Shown: positions 10,118 through 19,000, counted from the stretch's first letter. The stretch: DNA of 47,789 nt from Kurthia massiliensis (GCF_000285555.1 NZ_HE611003.1:42709-90497), one strand, 5' to 3'. The notes: a model not told the origin generated them from the letters alone. Numbers and translations are program-made.

Positions 10118-11339
10118 AGTCGATCTCTAGTTGTTTTGTTTCTTTTCCTAACGTTAACACGGCAATAATGGCGATGACAATAGCAATCGCAAAAATAGCA
10201 AAAATTGGACCGAGCCCATATCCCGCAGCCGTTAACGAACCGACAAGTAGCGGTCCGATGACACCGCCGATACGACCGATACCTGCTGCTAGTCCTACAC
10301 CTGTACCGCGAATAACTGTTGGATAATTTTCTGGTGTATAAGCATACATTGCGCCCCAAGCACCAAGATTGAAAAATGATAAAAACATACCGGCAATGAT
10401 GAGAACGTTCACATCTACAGCATAGCCGAATGCTAACGCGCTAATCGCCGTACCGAATAAATAAACGGCTAACACCCATTTACGTCCCCATTTTTCAATG
10501 AGCCACGCCGCGGTGAAATACCCTGGTAATTGTGCCAACGTCATAATTAATACGTAACCGAAGCTATGAATTAAATCAAAGCCTTTCATCACCATGACGC
10601 TCGGCAACCATAAAAACATGCCGTAATATGAAAAGACGACCATAAACCATAAAATCCATAGCATACACGTCGCGCGCGCGTATTTATGCGTCCAAACGGA
10701 GACGATATTTTGCCATACACTCGGACGCTTCGTTTTTTCGAGCGCTTCATATTTTGTGGAATCTGGTAATTTGATTCTTAAATAGACAGCATACAACGCT
10801 GGGAGTGCCGTAATAAGTAACGCAATGCGCCAGCCGAACGATGGGATAATAAAATAAGAAATAACTGCTGCTAAAATCCACCCTGCTGCCCAAAAACTTT
10901 CAAGTAAAACGACGATTCTACCGCGTTCATGTGGTGCGACGCTCTCAGAGACGAGTGTCGATGCGACAGGAAGCTCTCCACCGAGTCCAGCGCCAATTAT
11001 AAAGCGAAGTATTAAAAATGCTGTCAGCGTTGTTGTAATGGCTGATAAGCCGCTCGCAATCGAAAAGATGAGCAACGTCCACATAAATACTTTTTTTCGA
11101 CCATATTTATCTGCTAACATACCGCAAACAACGGCGCCGACAGCCATCCCAATCGAGTTGACACTGCCGATCCAGCCCATTTCGGTCGATGATAAGTGCC
11201 ATTCTGTTGCAAGTGCTGCAATTACAAACGATAAAATGCCGACATCTAAAGCATCAAATAACCATCCAACCCCTGCTGTTGCAAGGAGGCGGTTGCGTGA
11301 CATCGGCTTTGAAATTTCTTTCTTTTCTGTTGTTACCAT
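10116..11339 (-). CDS. MFS transporter, AAHS/NiaP-like
   Basis: 407 residues with twelve predicted membrane helices. The N-terminus has GVGWLFDALDVGILSF and the loop between helices 2 and 3 reads GMLADKYGRKKVF (an MFS A-motif), repeated in the second half as LIEKWGRKWVL. The opening LFDALD and the GAGLGGELPVASTLVSE segment are characteristic of the aromatic-acid/proton symporter and sugar-porter group, including B. subtilis NiaP (niacin). Substrate is unproven: niacin or an aromatic acid is most likely. The start at 11339 is preferred because AGGTGA lies seven bases upstream; the open frame extends 15 codons further. Own terminator downstream. Confidence 0.88.
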   Translation of the reverse strand: MVTTEKKEISKPMSRNRLLATAGVGWLFDALDVGILSFVIAALATEWHLSSTEMGWIGSVNSIGMAVGAVVCGMLADKYGRKKVFMWTLLIFSIASGLSAITTTLTAFLILRFIIGAGLGGELPVASTLVSESVAPHERGRIVVLLESFWAAGWILAAVISYFIIPSFGWRIALLITALPALYAVYLRIKLPDSTKYEALEKTKRPSVWQNIVSVWTHKYARATCMLWILWFMVVFSYYGMFLWLPSVMVMKGFDLIHSFGYVLIMTLAQLPGYFTAAWLIEKWGRKWVLAVYLFGTAISALAFGYAVDVNVLIIAGMFLSFFNLGAWGAMYAYTPENYPTVIRGTGVGLAAGIGRIGGVIGPLLVGSLTAAGYGLGPIFAIFAIAIVIAIIAVLTLGKETKQLEID

Positions 11340-11533
11340 ATGTCTATCACCTGTCTTGTCACTAGTATATGCATAACTATACACGGACTTGAATTTAATG
11401 ACAATAACTTTTTTTATTCAAATTGTTCCGAAAATTTGTGATATTCTATTGAATAGAGAGACAATTAACGTTAGAATGTCTTTTATAGAAAAACAACTGT
11501 TTATTCAGTGCGAACAAAAGGAGATTATTGCAT

Positions 11534-12586
11534 ATGTGGAAAGGCTTATTAGACAACTATAAAGAATATTTACCGATTACAGACAACACACCGGCACTTA
11601 CATTACACGAAGGTAACACACCTTTAATTCACCTAGAAACACTTTCAAAAGAGCTTGGTATTGAATTACATGTAAAATTCGAAGGCTTAAACCCAACAGG
11701 TTCATTTAAAGACCGTGGTATGGTAATGGCTGTTGCGAAAGCAATCGAAGAAGGTAGCAAATGCGTCATTTGTGCATCAACTGGTAATACGTCTGCTGCA
11801 GCTGCTGCATATGCTGCTCGCGCTGGTATCCAAGCGCTTGTCGTTATTCCAAAAGGCAAAGTAGCCGCTGGTAAATTAGCACAAGCTTACATGTACGGTG
11901 CAAAAATTATTGAAATCGACGGTAACTTCGATGAAGCATTACAAGCTGTACGCGACATTAGCGAAACAACAGACGTGGCGCTTGTAAACTCTGTAAACCC
12001 TTATCGCTTAGAAGGTCAAAAAACAGCAGCATTTGAAGTATGTGACCAACTAGGCGACGCTCCTGACATTTTAGCGATTCCTGTCGGCAACGCTGGTAAC
12101 ATTAGTGCTTACTGGAAAGGCTTTAAAGAATATAACGAGAAAAAAGGTACACGCTTACCGAAAATGTTCGGTTTCGAAGCGGAAGGTGCTGCGGCAATCG
12201 TACAAGGCGCACCAATTGCAAAACCAGAAACAATCGCAACAGCGATCCGTATCGGTAACCCTGCAAGCTGGAAATTAGCAGAAGCAGCACGTGACGAATC
12301 AAACGGTAAAATCGGTTCAGTAACGGACGATGAAATTTTAAATGCATATCGTCTAATCGCGGCAAAAGAAGGCGTCTTTGCAGAACCAGGTTCAGCAGCA
12401 TCAATCGCTGGTGTTATCCAATCTGTTGAAAACGGCTCAATTCCAAAAGGCAGCCAAGTCGTGGCAGTTCTTACTGGTAATGGCTTAAAAGACCCTGATA
12501 CAGCAGTCAAAGCTTCTACAGTAGAAATGGTTTCATTACCGAACGACGAAGACGAAATCCGCAAATATATCGAGAGCGTACTGTAA
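11534..12586 (+). CDS. thrC: Threonine synthase
   Basis: Converts O-phospho-L-homoserine and water to L-threonine and phosphate with pyridoxal phosphate. 350 residues, the short Bacillus type. The Schiff-base lysine is K59 in [10 protein letters not shown]; the phosphate-binding loop is IPVGNAGN near residue 190; TGNGLKD closes the cofactor site. AAAGGAG lies ten bases before ATG 11534, and a TTG two codons upstream is less likely. Ends one base before thrB, so the pair is translationally linked. Homoserine dehydrogenase (hom), usually first in this operon in Bacillus, is not in the window; upstream is an unrelated divergent transporter. Confidence 0.97.
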   Translation: MWKGLLDNYKEYLPITDNTPALTLHEGNTPLIHLETLSKELGIELHVKFEGLNPTGSFKDRGMVMAVAKAIEEGSKCVICASTGNTSAAAAAYAARAGIQALVVIPKGKVAAGKLAQAYMYGAKIIEIDGNFDEALQAVRDISETTDVALVNSVNPYRLEGQKTAAFEVCDQLGDAPDILAIPVGNAGNISAYWKGFKEYNEKKGTRLPKMFGFEAEGAAAIVQGAPIAKPETIATAIRIGNPASWKLAEAARDESNGKIGSVTDDEILNAYRLIAAKEGVFAEPGSAASIAGVIQSVENGSIPKGSQVVAVLTGNGLKDPDTAVKASTVEMVSLPNDEDEIRKYIESVL

Positions 12587-12587
12587 T

Positions 12588-13499
12588 ATGGCAAAGTCTT
12601 GGTCAATCACAGTACCTGGTAGCACTGCTAACCTTGGCCCTGGCTTTGACTCGATCGGTCTAGCACTTGGCCTCTATTTAGAATTAGATGTGACGTTACA
12701 AGATGAGTGGGCGTTCGAACATCATTCTGTTCACTTGCCTGAAAAATTTACTGTAGAAGATCATCTTGTTTATAAAGTCGCAAAGGAAACGGCTGCTCGC
12801 TACAATGCTGAACTTCCGAGCTGTAAAATCGTCATGCGCAGTGAATTGCCACTTGCACGTGGACTTGGTAGCTCTGCCTCTGCTATCGTTGCAGGGATTG
12901 AAGTGGCGAACCAAGTATGTGACTTACAATTAACGACGGAACAAAAATATACGCTCGCTTCTCGTATTGAAGGACACCCTGACAACGCTTCTGCATCGGT
13001 TTGTGGTGGTTTAACGATCGGTTCTACATTACCGAACGGTGAGCTTGAACTGATCGACACACAAGACGTAGACGCTGCATTTGCGGTGTTCATTCCGAAC
13101 GTCGAGCTAAAAACGTCTGAAGCGCGTAAAGTATTACCTGCGCAATACGATAAAGCGTATGCGGTTCATGCGAGCGCAAATGCGAACATGTTAACAGCCG
13201 CTTTATTAACGAAAGATTATGCACGCGCTGGTAAATTTATGGAACATGATTTGTTCCACGAACCGTTCCGTGCAAACTTAATTCCAAACTATCACGAAAT
13301 TCGTCAAACGGCGAAAGATGCGGGTGCATTCGGTACAGCAATTAGCGGTGCCGGCCCAACTGTCATCTCGCTTCTAACAAAACAGAACGTCGATGCATTC
13401 GTCGAAAAAATGCGTCCACTTTATCCAACATACGACATTCAAGCCGTTCATGTTGATACGAAAGGCGTTCAAGTCGAAGTACACGAAATCGTTGAATAA
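12588..13499 (+). CDS. thrB: Homoserine kinase
   Basis: Phosphorylates L-homoserine to O-phosphohomoserine, the substrate of the preceding gene's product. 303 residues, GHMP-kinase family: N-terminal VPGSTANLGPGFDSIG (9-24), the ATP-binding PLARGLGSSASAI at 88-100, and the C-terminal GAFGTAISGAGPTVISL motif 3. The ATG is one base after the thrC stop with only a weak ribosome site (GAGAG), consistent with translational coupling. Followed by a clear terminator. Confidence 0.97.
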   Translation: MAKSWSITVPGSTANLGPGFDSIGLALGLYLELDVTLQDEWAFEHHSVHLPEKFTVEDHLVYKVAKETAARYNAELPSCKIVMRSELPLARGLGSSASAIVAGIEVANQVCDLQLTTEQKYTLASRIEGHPDNASASVCGGLTIGSTLPNGELELIDTQDVDAAFAVFIPNVELKTSEARKVLPAQYDKAYAVHASANANMLTAALLTKDYARAGKFMEHDLFHEPFRANLIPNYHEIRQTAKDAGAFGTAISGAGPTVISLLTKQNVDAFVEKMRPLYPTYDIQAVHVDTKGVQVEVHEIVE

Positions 13500-13509
13500 A
13501 TATACACAA

Positions 13510-13543
13510 CAAAGAGCTTTGCCAATCGGCGAAGCTCTTTTGT
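13510..13543 (+). terminator. Terminator of thrC-thrB
   Basis: AAAGAGCTTTGCC pairs with GGCGAAGCTCTTT (one G-T pair) around an AATC loop, followed by TTGTT. Confidence 0.85.
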
Positions 13544-13624
13544 TATCTACAGCTTATGTTTAGTTTTCTGCCATTCGGGAATTTTTCGAAAGAACATGAA
13601 AATCATTATTTGGGAGGAATCAAC

Positions 13625-14281
13625 ATGAAAATTGGGATTATCGGCGCAACGGGTAAAGCAGGTAGCAAAATTTTAAAAGAGGCGAAAAAACGCAATCATG
13701 AAGTGACAGCTATCGTACGCGATCCATCTAAATTAGATGCACTCGACACACCTGTCATTCAGACAGATATATTTAATTTAACGTCACAAGATATCGAATC
13801 GTTCGACGTCGTAGTAAACGCATTCGGCGCGCCTCCTGGTCAAGAAGATTTACACGTTACAGCTGGACAGCATTTAATTCAAACGTTTGAACCGACAGAT
13901 ACGCGTTTAATCGTCGTCGGTGGCGCTGGTAGCTTATACGTCGATGAAGATAAAAAAACGAAGTTACTCGACACACCTGACTTCCCAGAAGCATTTTATC
14001 CAACAGCCTCTAGCCAAGCGCGCAACTTAGAAGATTTACAAGCATCCGCTATCAATTGGACGTTCGCAAGTCCTTCTGCAAATTTTGATCCGAACGGTCG
14101 ACGTACGGGCCAATATACAATTGGCAACGACGTCTTATTAACGAATGATGAGGGTGAAAGCTATGTCTCTTATGCAGACTTTGCGTACGCCTTATTAGAC
14201 GAAATTGAAAATCCATCATTTGAGAAACAACGCTTCACTGTCGTTTCTGAAAAAGGATTACCAGTACCTTCTCCTTTATAA
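13625..14281 (+). CDS. NAD(P)-binding Rossmann protein (YwnB/NmrA-like atypical SDR)
   Basis: 218 residues. The N-terminus MKIGIIGATGKAGSKI is the glycine-rich dinucleotide-binding turn of atypical short-chain dehydrogenases, followed by VVVNAFGAPPGQ (about 60-71) and RLIVVGGAGSLYVDE (about 95-109). The family (YwnB-like, NAD(P)H-dependent reductases or redox sensors) lacks a complete YxxxK catalytic pair, so enzymatic activity is uncertain. TGGGAGGAATCAAC before ATG 13625 fixes the start; the open frame runs 23 codons further upstream but lacks support. Monocistronic. Confidence 0.85.
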   Translation: MKIGIIGATGKAGSKILKEAKKRNHEVTAIVRDPSKLDALDTPVIQTDIFNLTSQDIESFDVVVNAFGAPPGQEDLHVTAGQHLIQTFEPTDTRLIVVGGAGSLYVDEDKKTKLLDTPDFPEAFYPTASSQARNLEDLQASAINWTFASPSANFDPNGRRTGQYTIGNDVLLTNDEGESYVSYADFAYALLDEIENPSFEKQRFTVVSEKGLPVPSPL

Positions 14282-14291
14282 CTAAGCAAAT

Positions 14292-14324
14292 AAAAAACTA
14301 CTCCCGCACAAGGAGTAGTTTTTT
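14292..14324. terminator. Bidirectional terminator
   Basis: AAAACTACTCC pairs with GGAGTAGTTTT around 14294-14322. It lies between the reductase-like gene and the convergent ZIP gene. Confidence 0.87.
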
Positions 14325-15134
14325 TTAGCCTAATAATAATAAGCTCACTGCCATCACTGCCATACCGAGTACGACACCGTAAATTGACGTATGGGCTTCG
14401 TCGTATTCGCGTGCAGCAGGCAACAATTCATCTAATGAAATGAATACCATAATGCCTGCGACGCCAGCAAAAATAATACCGAACATCGTATCTGTTAAAA
14501 ATGGCATTAAAATGAGATATGCGGCAATCGCTCCGACAGGCTCTGCCAACCCTGATAAAAATGACAATTTGAATGCTTTTTTTCGATCCCCCGTTGCATA
14601 ATACATCGGTACTGCGACAGCAATCCCTTCTGGAATGTTATGAATTGCAACAGCAATCGCAATCGCGAAGCCAAGCTGTGGATCTTCAATGGCAGACATA
14701 AACGTCGCAATCCCTTCTGGGAAGTTATGAATTGCAATTGCTAAAGCTGTAAAAACACCCATCTTTTTCAGTTTTGTAAACTGTGCATCGGTCGGCACAT
14801 GTTGTAAATCTTCGACACGTTTTACTTCGTGTGGATTACCTGTACTCGGGATAAATCGGTCAATCAATGCAATGATGAGCATTCCTCCGAAAAAACCAAG
14901 CAATGTATACGTATAACCAGCCGTCTCACCGACTGATGCTGTTAAAGACTCTTTTGCTTTCACGAAAATTTCAATCAATGATACGTAAATCATAACACCC
15001 GCTGAAAAGCCGAGTGCAAACGATAAAAATTTCGTATTCGTACGCGATGTGAAAAACGCTACTAAACTACCTACCCCAGTTGCAAGTCCTGCAAATATCG
15101 TTAACGCCAGCGCATATAAAACGGTTGCGTCCAT
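14325..15134 (-). CDS. ZIP-family metal transporter (ZupT-like)
   Basis: 269-residue integral membrane protein with eight predicted helices. The metal-path motifs are HNFPEGIATFMSAI and HNIPEGIAVAVP in helices 4 and 5. A charged loop (about 75-105, RFIPSTGNPHEVKRVEDL) separates helices 3 and 4. ZIP proteins of this group import zinc and also iron or manganese. AAGGGGTG lies seven bases before ATG 15134; the open frame extends 75 codons upstream across the promoter and is not supported there. The promoter carries an inverted repeat that could be a metal-sensor operator. Confidence 0.9.
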   Translation of the reverse strand: MDATVLYALALTIFAGLATGVGSLVAFFTSRTNTKFLSFALGFSAGVMIYVSLIEIFVKAKESLTASVGETAGYTYTLLGFFGGMLIIALIDRFIPSTGNPHEVKRVEDLQHVPTDAQFTKLKKMGVFTALAIAIHNFPEGIATFMSAIEDPQLGFAIAIAVAIHNIPEGIAVAVPMYYATGDRKKAFKLSFLSGLAEPVGAIAAYLILMPFLTDTMFGIIFAGVAGIMVFISLDELLPAAREYDEAHTSIYGVVLGMAVMAVSLLLLG

Positions 15135-15156
15135 TCGTCCACCCCTTATGTATTTG

Positions 15157-15197
15157 TTTTTTTCAGTATAACAAAAAAGTTTCTCAAAGGAAACTTT
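15157..15197 (-). promoter_or_regulatory. ZIP-gene promoter region with inverted repeat
   Basis: The perfect inverted repeat AAAGTTTC-N6-GAAACTTT occupies 15176-15197. On the minus strand a -10 box TATACT (about 15163-15168) lies just downstream, and TTTCCT inside the repeat sits 17 bases from it as a weak -35. The position suggests a repressor site. The half-site GTTTCC is shared with MntR boxes, but the match is partial. Confidence 0.4.
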
Positions 15198-15245
15198 AAT
15201 TTCTTTCCGATGCAATTCACACATCAGATTGATATACATGATTGA

Positions 15246-15275
15246 TTGGTGTTTCTGCCCTATTACTTCTATAAT
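15246..15275 (+). promoter_or_regulatory. Promoter of the MFS gene
   Basis: TTGGTG (15246-15251), 18-bp spacer, TATAAT (15270-15275), about 32 bases before the start codon. Confidence 0.6.
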
Positions 15276-15307
15276 GATACATACACATTTAAAAAGGGGT
15301 CCTTTAT

Positions 15308-16504
15308 ATGGGTTACATTCAAAAAGGTACGAAAGCGTTTCGATATGCCAACTTAGCATTATTCGCTGGCGCTTTTAGTACGTATGCGAATTTATATATG
15401 ACACAACCGATTTTACCTGCGCTATCGAAGCAGTTCGGTGTGTCACCTGCTGTTGCGAGCTTATCGTTATCGCTTACGACATTAACGCTTGCGATTGCGA
15501 TGCTGATCACCGGTTCACTTTCCGAAGCGTGGGGGCGCAAACCGATCATGACATTTTCGATGATTGCAGTAGGTGTTTTATCACTCGCAATCGGCTTCGC
15601 CCCTAACTTTGATACGCTACTCATGTTGCGTGTTATCCAAGGCGTCGTTTTTGCAGGGCTTCCTGCGATTGCCATGGCGTACTTATCGGAAGAAATGGAC
15701 CCGAAAAGTCTCGGTACAGCGATGGGTTTATACATTAGTGGCAACTCGATTGGCGGTCTCGCTGGACGTGTCATCATGGGGTCAATGACCGACGCCTTTA
15801 ACTGGCACGTATCGATGATTTCCATCGGTGTCGTCAGCATTTTATTGGCGATTGCGTTTACAGTTTTATTACCTGCATCGACACATTTCGAGAAAAAAAA
15901 GCTCGCATTTAAACCACTTTTCCAATCGATGGTCGCACATATGAAAGATCCCGCGCTCCTCTTATTGTTCGGCGTTGGCTTTATTTTAATGGGATCGTTC
16001 GTAACGCTTTATAACTATATTGGCTTCGAACTCGTTGCTGAGCCGTACAATTTAAGCCAAACGCTCGTCGGTTTTATTTTCTTACTTTATTTAGTCGGCA
16101 CGTTTAGCTCTACGTATATGGGGCGCCTCGCCGATTCACATGGACGCTTCAGCATTTTATTAATTGCCTTTCTTCTAATGCTCATTGGTGCTTGTTTAAC
16201 GTTAAACGGATTACTCGCATTAAAAATTGTCGGCATTGCGTTATTTACGTTCGGTTTTTTCGGCGGTCATTCGATTGCGAGTGGCTGGGTTGGTGCTCAT
16301 GCCACACACGATAAAGCACAAGCATCATCACTCTATTTATTTTTCTATTATGTCGGGTCTAGTATCGGCGGTACAGTCGGCGGATTGTTTTTCATCCATT
16401 TCGGTTGGCTCGGTGTCATTACGATGATCGCTATTTTCTTATTACTCGGCATTTGTTTCACCTATATTTTGCATCATTATACGAAAAAAAGCGTTGCCTC
16501 ATAG
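15308..16504 (+). CDS. MFS transporter, YnfM/DHA1-like
   Basis: 398 residues with twelve predicted membrane helices. The A-motif GSLSEAWGRKPIM follows helix 2 (about 68-80) and a second copy GRLADSHGRF follows helix 8. TQPILPALSKQFGVSP near the N-terminus, before helix 2, and the overall layout fit the drug/proton antiporter branch with E. coli YnfM (arabinose/drug efflux-like). Substrate unknown. AAAGGGG with seven-base spacing supports the ATG. Divergent from the ZIP gene with separate promoter. Confidence 0.88.
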   Translation: MGYIQKGTKAFRYANLALFAGAFSTYANLYMTQPILPALSKQFGVSPAVASLSLSLTTLTLAIAMLITGSLSEAWGRKPIMTFSMIAVGVLSLAIGFAPNFDTLLMLRVIQGVVFAGLPAIAMAYLSEEMDPKSLGTAMGLYISGNSIGGLAGRVIMGSMTDAFNWHVSMISIGVVSILLAIAFTVLLPASTHFEKKKLAFKPLFQSMVAHMKDPALLLLFGVGFILMGSFVTLYNYIGFELVAEPYNLSQTLVGFIFLLYLVGTFSSTYMGRLADSHGRFSILLIAFLLMLIGACLTLNGLLALKIVGIALFTFGFFGGHSIASGWVGAHATHDKAQASSLYLFFYYVGSSIGGTVGGLFFIHFGWLGVITMIAIFLLLGICFTYILHHYTKKSVAS

Positions 16505-16520
16505 GCAGCGCTATTTTTTC
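16484..16520. terminator. Bidirectional terminator containing both stop codons
   Basis: AGCGTTGCCT (16490-16499) pairs with AGGCAGCGCT (16503-16512) with A-run and T-run flanks. The TAG of the MFS gene (16502-16504) and the TAG of the PAP2 gene (16511-16513, minus) both lie inside the hairpin, so the two genes share their last bases with the terminator. Confidence 0.85.
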
Positions 16521-17092
16521 GTTTTTGTATACCAATAAACGACTAACATAAAACATGCAAAACCGAGCGTCCAACCGCCGAATACGTCACTCATAAAATG
16601 TCTTGCTCCTGCGACGCGTGATAAACCGACGAGTAATGTGCCACATGCTGCAATCGTAAAGGCAATGCGTTTATATTTTCTTTCCATTCCTGACGTTACA
16701 AGATATGCGGTTGTCATCATATAGAGCATCGACAACATCGAATGACCAGATGGAAAACTATACGATGTCAGTTGGTCAGGAATAATAGGGCGTGGTCGTT
16801 CTACGATATATTTAATAACTTGATTAATAATCGTACCGCCTACATACGTGAATAAAATAAAGACAATTTTGCGGTACTTTTTCTTCATATAAAAATAAAT
16901 AACGAATACGACACCGACAAGCGTGACGAACCATACTTCGCCAAAGTAATGGAAAAATTGTAACACTTCGTTGCCACCAAACAACTGCTCGCCGAATCGA
17001 TCAATCTTATGAACTACTTCTGTATCAAGCAATAACCAAATCGCGATAAACACAAAAAATGCGATGACCGCTAATACGTGATAAATAAACAT
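16511..17092 (-). CDS. PAP2-family membrane phosphatase
   Basis: 193 residues with six predicted membrane helices. All three parts of the lipid-phosphatase site are present: K94-X6-R101-P102 (KYIVERPRP), PSGH at 114-117 and SRVAGARH ending at H165. Enzymes of this type remove phosphate from undecaprenyl pyrophosphate or phosphatidylglycerol phosphate at the membrane outer face. The start at 17092 is supported by AAAGGGGG seven bases upstream; the open frame continues 18 codons into the preceding terminator and is not used. A strong terminator ends just before its ribosome site, so its expression may depend on read-through. Confidence 0.9.
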   Translation of the reverse strand: MFIYHVLAVIAFFVFIAIWLLLDTEVVHKIDRFGEQLFGGNEVLQFFHYFGEVWFVTLVGVVFVIYFYMKKKYRKIVFILFTYVGGTIINQVIKYIVERPRPIIPDQLTSYSFPSGHSMLSMLYMMTTAYLVTSGMERKYKRIAFTIAACGTLLVGLSRVAGARHFMSDVFGGWTLGFACFMLVVYWYTKTKK

Positions 17093-17123
17093 CTCATTCC
17101 CCCTTTTATATAAAGGTATACGA

Positions 17124-17169
17124 AAAAAACCGTTCAAGTCATGCATAAAGCATCACTTAAACGGTTTTC
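17124..17169 (-). terminator. Intrinsic terminator just upstream of the PAP2 gene
   Basis: On the minus strand AAACCGTT-T-AAGT pairs with ACTT-G-AACGGTTT around a 15-base loop, followed by TTTTTTT. Its end lies about 15 bases before the PAP2 ribosome site, the arrangement of an attenuator or of a short upstream transcript. Confidence 0.8.
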
Positions 17170-17397
17170 GACACACCATGGTTTGTGCCTATGATTCATG
17201 TAACACAGAATGTCATTGAACAGGAAACCCTAATACACGTCAATCTTGATAGAACGATAAGATCGATCATTCATTATAAAATCGTGACGACTTTTTCATG
17301 CAACCATGCCACTAGTCTACACGTCTAGTACATCACTACAAATATAAATATTTAGCGTTTCGGAAAGACAATTCTGCTTTCTAAAAATAGAATTACT
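17124..17397 (-). ncRNA. Candidate untranslated transcript or 5' leader (about 270 nt)
   Basis: Between a consensus-like promoter (17403-17432) and the terminator at 17124-17169 lies about 270 nt with no convincing reading frame; the longest ATG frames are only 10-15 codons and lack ribosome sites. Local hairpins occur, such as CTAG-N9-CTAG near 17309-17325 and ATCTTAT/ATCAAGAT near 17243-17263. Either this is a free small RNA under Fur control, or it is the regulated leader of the PAP2 gene. I recognise no known riboswitch or T-box motif in it. The Fur box upstream is the main clue. Confidence 0.4.
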
Positions 17398-17402
17398 CCT
17401 TC

Positions 17403-17458
17403 ATTATGCACACTTGAAAATATGAAAGTCAACACAATTGATAATGAGAATCATTATT
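17403..17458 (-). promoter_or_regulatory. Promoter with adjacent Fur box
   Basis: Minus-strand TTGACT (17432-17427), 18-bp spacer, CATAAT (17408-17403). Eight bases upstream of the -35 is GATAATGAGAATCATTATT (17440-17458), 17 of 19 matches to the classical Fur box. The box is not upstream of any iron gene on either strand: the left neighbour is the PAP2 phosphatase and the right neighbour ends here. Confidence 0.6.
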
Positions 17459-17467
17459 TTTTACCTA

Positions 17468-17500
17468 TAAAAAAAGAAGCTATGCGACTGCATAACTTCT
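17468..17500 (-). terminator. Terminator of the POT transporter gene
   Basis: AGAAGCTATGC (17475-17485) pairs with GCATAACTTCT (17490-17500), with TTTTTTT following on the minus strand. Confidence 0.85.
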
Positions 17501-17509
17501 AATTTCATA

Positions 17510-19000
17510 TTATTTGATGTCACCCATTTTACGAGAAATCCATGGGCAAAGTACTAACATAACAAAGAATAACACAATTGCTAAACCACCAAGGTAACCG
17601 AAATATTGTACTTCTGTTACTTTGTCGAATACTTTTGCAAGTTGTGCGTTAATCGCTTGTGCAACAGTTGATGTTAGGAACCATAGAGACATTGCTTGCG
17701 CAGCGAATGCTTCAGGTGCTAATTTTGTTGTTGCTGATAAACCAACTGGTGACATTAATAATTCACCGATAACAACTAGGAAGAATGAAAGTACTAACCA
17801 CCATGGGCTAATTAATTCAGTTCCGTTTGAAGTCATTGCTGGAATTACCATGATTAAGAATGAAGCACCTGCAAATAATAATGAAAATGAGAATTTAACA
17901 GGTGTTGAAGGACCACGGTCGCCAAGTTTCACCCAAATTGCAGCCATAATTGGTGCAAAGATAATAATGAATAATGGATTTAAAGATTGGAAGAACTCAG
18001 CTTGGATTTTGAATGCACCCATATCTAAGTTCGTACGTGTATCTGCATAGATTGCTAAAATTGTAGAACCTTGCTCTTGGATAACCCAGAACATTGTACC
18101 CGCAATGAATAGCGGAATGTATGCAAGTAAATGTGATTTTTCGTCTGATTTTGTTTTCTTAGATGTGAACATCCAAATGAATACAGAGATTGGTGCTAAT
18201 ACACCGATAACTGTGAAGAAGTTGATAACAAAGTCGATTGTTAACCAACCCATTAAGTAAACGATTAATACTAATACCGCAAAAATTACTAATGAAATAA
18301 TTACTTTCTTTAAAATACTTTGTAATTCATGTGGTTCAAGTGGATTTTTCGGTTCTACACCAGCTAAACCTAAGTTTTTCTTTTCAGATAATTTAAACAT
18401 AATGAGACCGACTGCCATACCGACTGCGGCAATACCGAAACCTGCATGGTAATTATAATGATCACGAACTGCACCAACAACTAATGGTGAAATGAATGCA
18501 CCTAAGTTGATACCCATGTAGAAAATACTGAAACCAGAGTCACGACGAGGGTCATTTGTAGAATAAATATCCCCTACTACTGAAGATACGTTCGGTTTTA
18601 ATAAACCTGTACCTAAAATAATTAATACCATTGATGTAAATAAGAATGCTGCGCCACCAGGGAGTGCTAAGCAAATGTGACCTAACATAATTAAAATACC
18701 GCCCCAGAATATCGTGCGACGAGTACCTAAAATACGGTCGGCGATCCAACCACCGATAATGCCTGACATGTAGACAAGTGAACCGTAAATTGACATGATT
18801 GATGCGGCTGTTGATTTGTCAAACAGACCTAGACCGCCATCAGTAACGCTCTTGTACATGAAATATACAAGAAGTGCTTTCATACCGTAGTATGAGAAAC
18901 GTTCCCAGAACTCAGTGAAGAATAAGTTGAACAAACCTTTCGGGTGTCCGACGAACCCTTTCTGGGGAACGGATTTGACAATCTCCTCTTTCGTTGCCAT
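17510..19000 (-). CDS. dtpT: Proton-dependent di-/tripeptide transporter (POT family)
   Basis: 496 residues, twelve to fourteen predicted membrane helices. The POT signature FFTEFWERFSYYGMKALLVYFM (ExxERFxYYG) is at about 27-48 and the second signature (FSIFYMGINLGAFISP) at about 150-165. It brings small peptides into the cell with protons. AGAGGT upstream of ATG 19000 supports the start; eight codons of open frame precede it. Preceded by a perfect consensus promoter, so strong vegetative expression is expected, and followed by its own terminator. Codon use is richer in T-ending codons than in most neighbours, as expected for a highly expressed gene. Confidence 0.95.
   Translation of the reverse strand: MATKEEIVKSVPQKGFVGHPKGLFNLFFTEFWERFSYYGMKALLVYFMYKSVTDGGLGLFDKSTAASIMSIYGSLVYMSGIIGGWIADRILGTRRTIFWGGILIMLGHICLALPGGAAFLFTSMVLIILGTGLLKPNVSSVVGDIYSTNDPRRDSGFSIFYMGINLGAFISPLVVGAVRDHYNYHAGFGIAAVGMAVGLIMFKLSEKKNLGLAGVEPKNPLEPHELQSILKKVIISLVIFAVLVLIVYLMGWLTIDFVINFFTVIGVLAPISVFIWMFTSKKTKSDEKSHLLAYIPLFIAGTMFWVIQEQGSTILAIYADTRTNLDMGAFKIQAEFFQSLNPLFIIIFAPIMAAIWVKLGDRGPSTPVKFSFSLLFAGASFLIMVIPAMTSNGTELISPWWLVLSFFLVVIGELLMSPVGLSATTKLAPEAFAAQAMSLWFLTSTVAQAINAQLAKVFDKVTEVQYFGYLGGLAIVLFFVMLVLCPWISRKMGDIK

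Noticed and set aside
11385..11533. T-box or other amino-acid sensing leader before thrC
   Set aside because: The region is only about 150 bases, has no specifier loop, no AGGGTGG-type T-box sequence and no terminator hairpin.
14325..15359. Long form of the ZIP protein (344 residues)
   Set aside because: The extra 75 codons lie in the promoter and divergent gene region and would begin inside the neighbouring MFS gene; ATG 15134 has AAGGGGTG upstream.
17093..17146. Extension of the PAP2 gene upstream to 17146
   Set aside because: The extra residues are encoded by the terminator of the upstream unit, while AAAGGGGG sits at the right distance before the ATG at 17092.
17124..17397. Small protein gene in the Fur-box unit
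   Set aside because: The longest ATG frames are 10-15 codons without ribosome sites, and there are stops in all frames.
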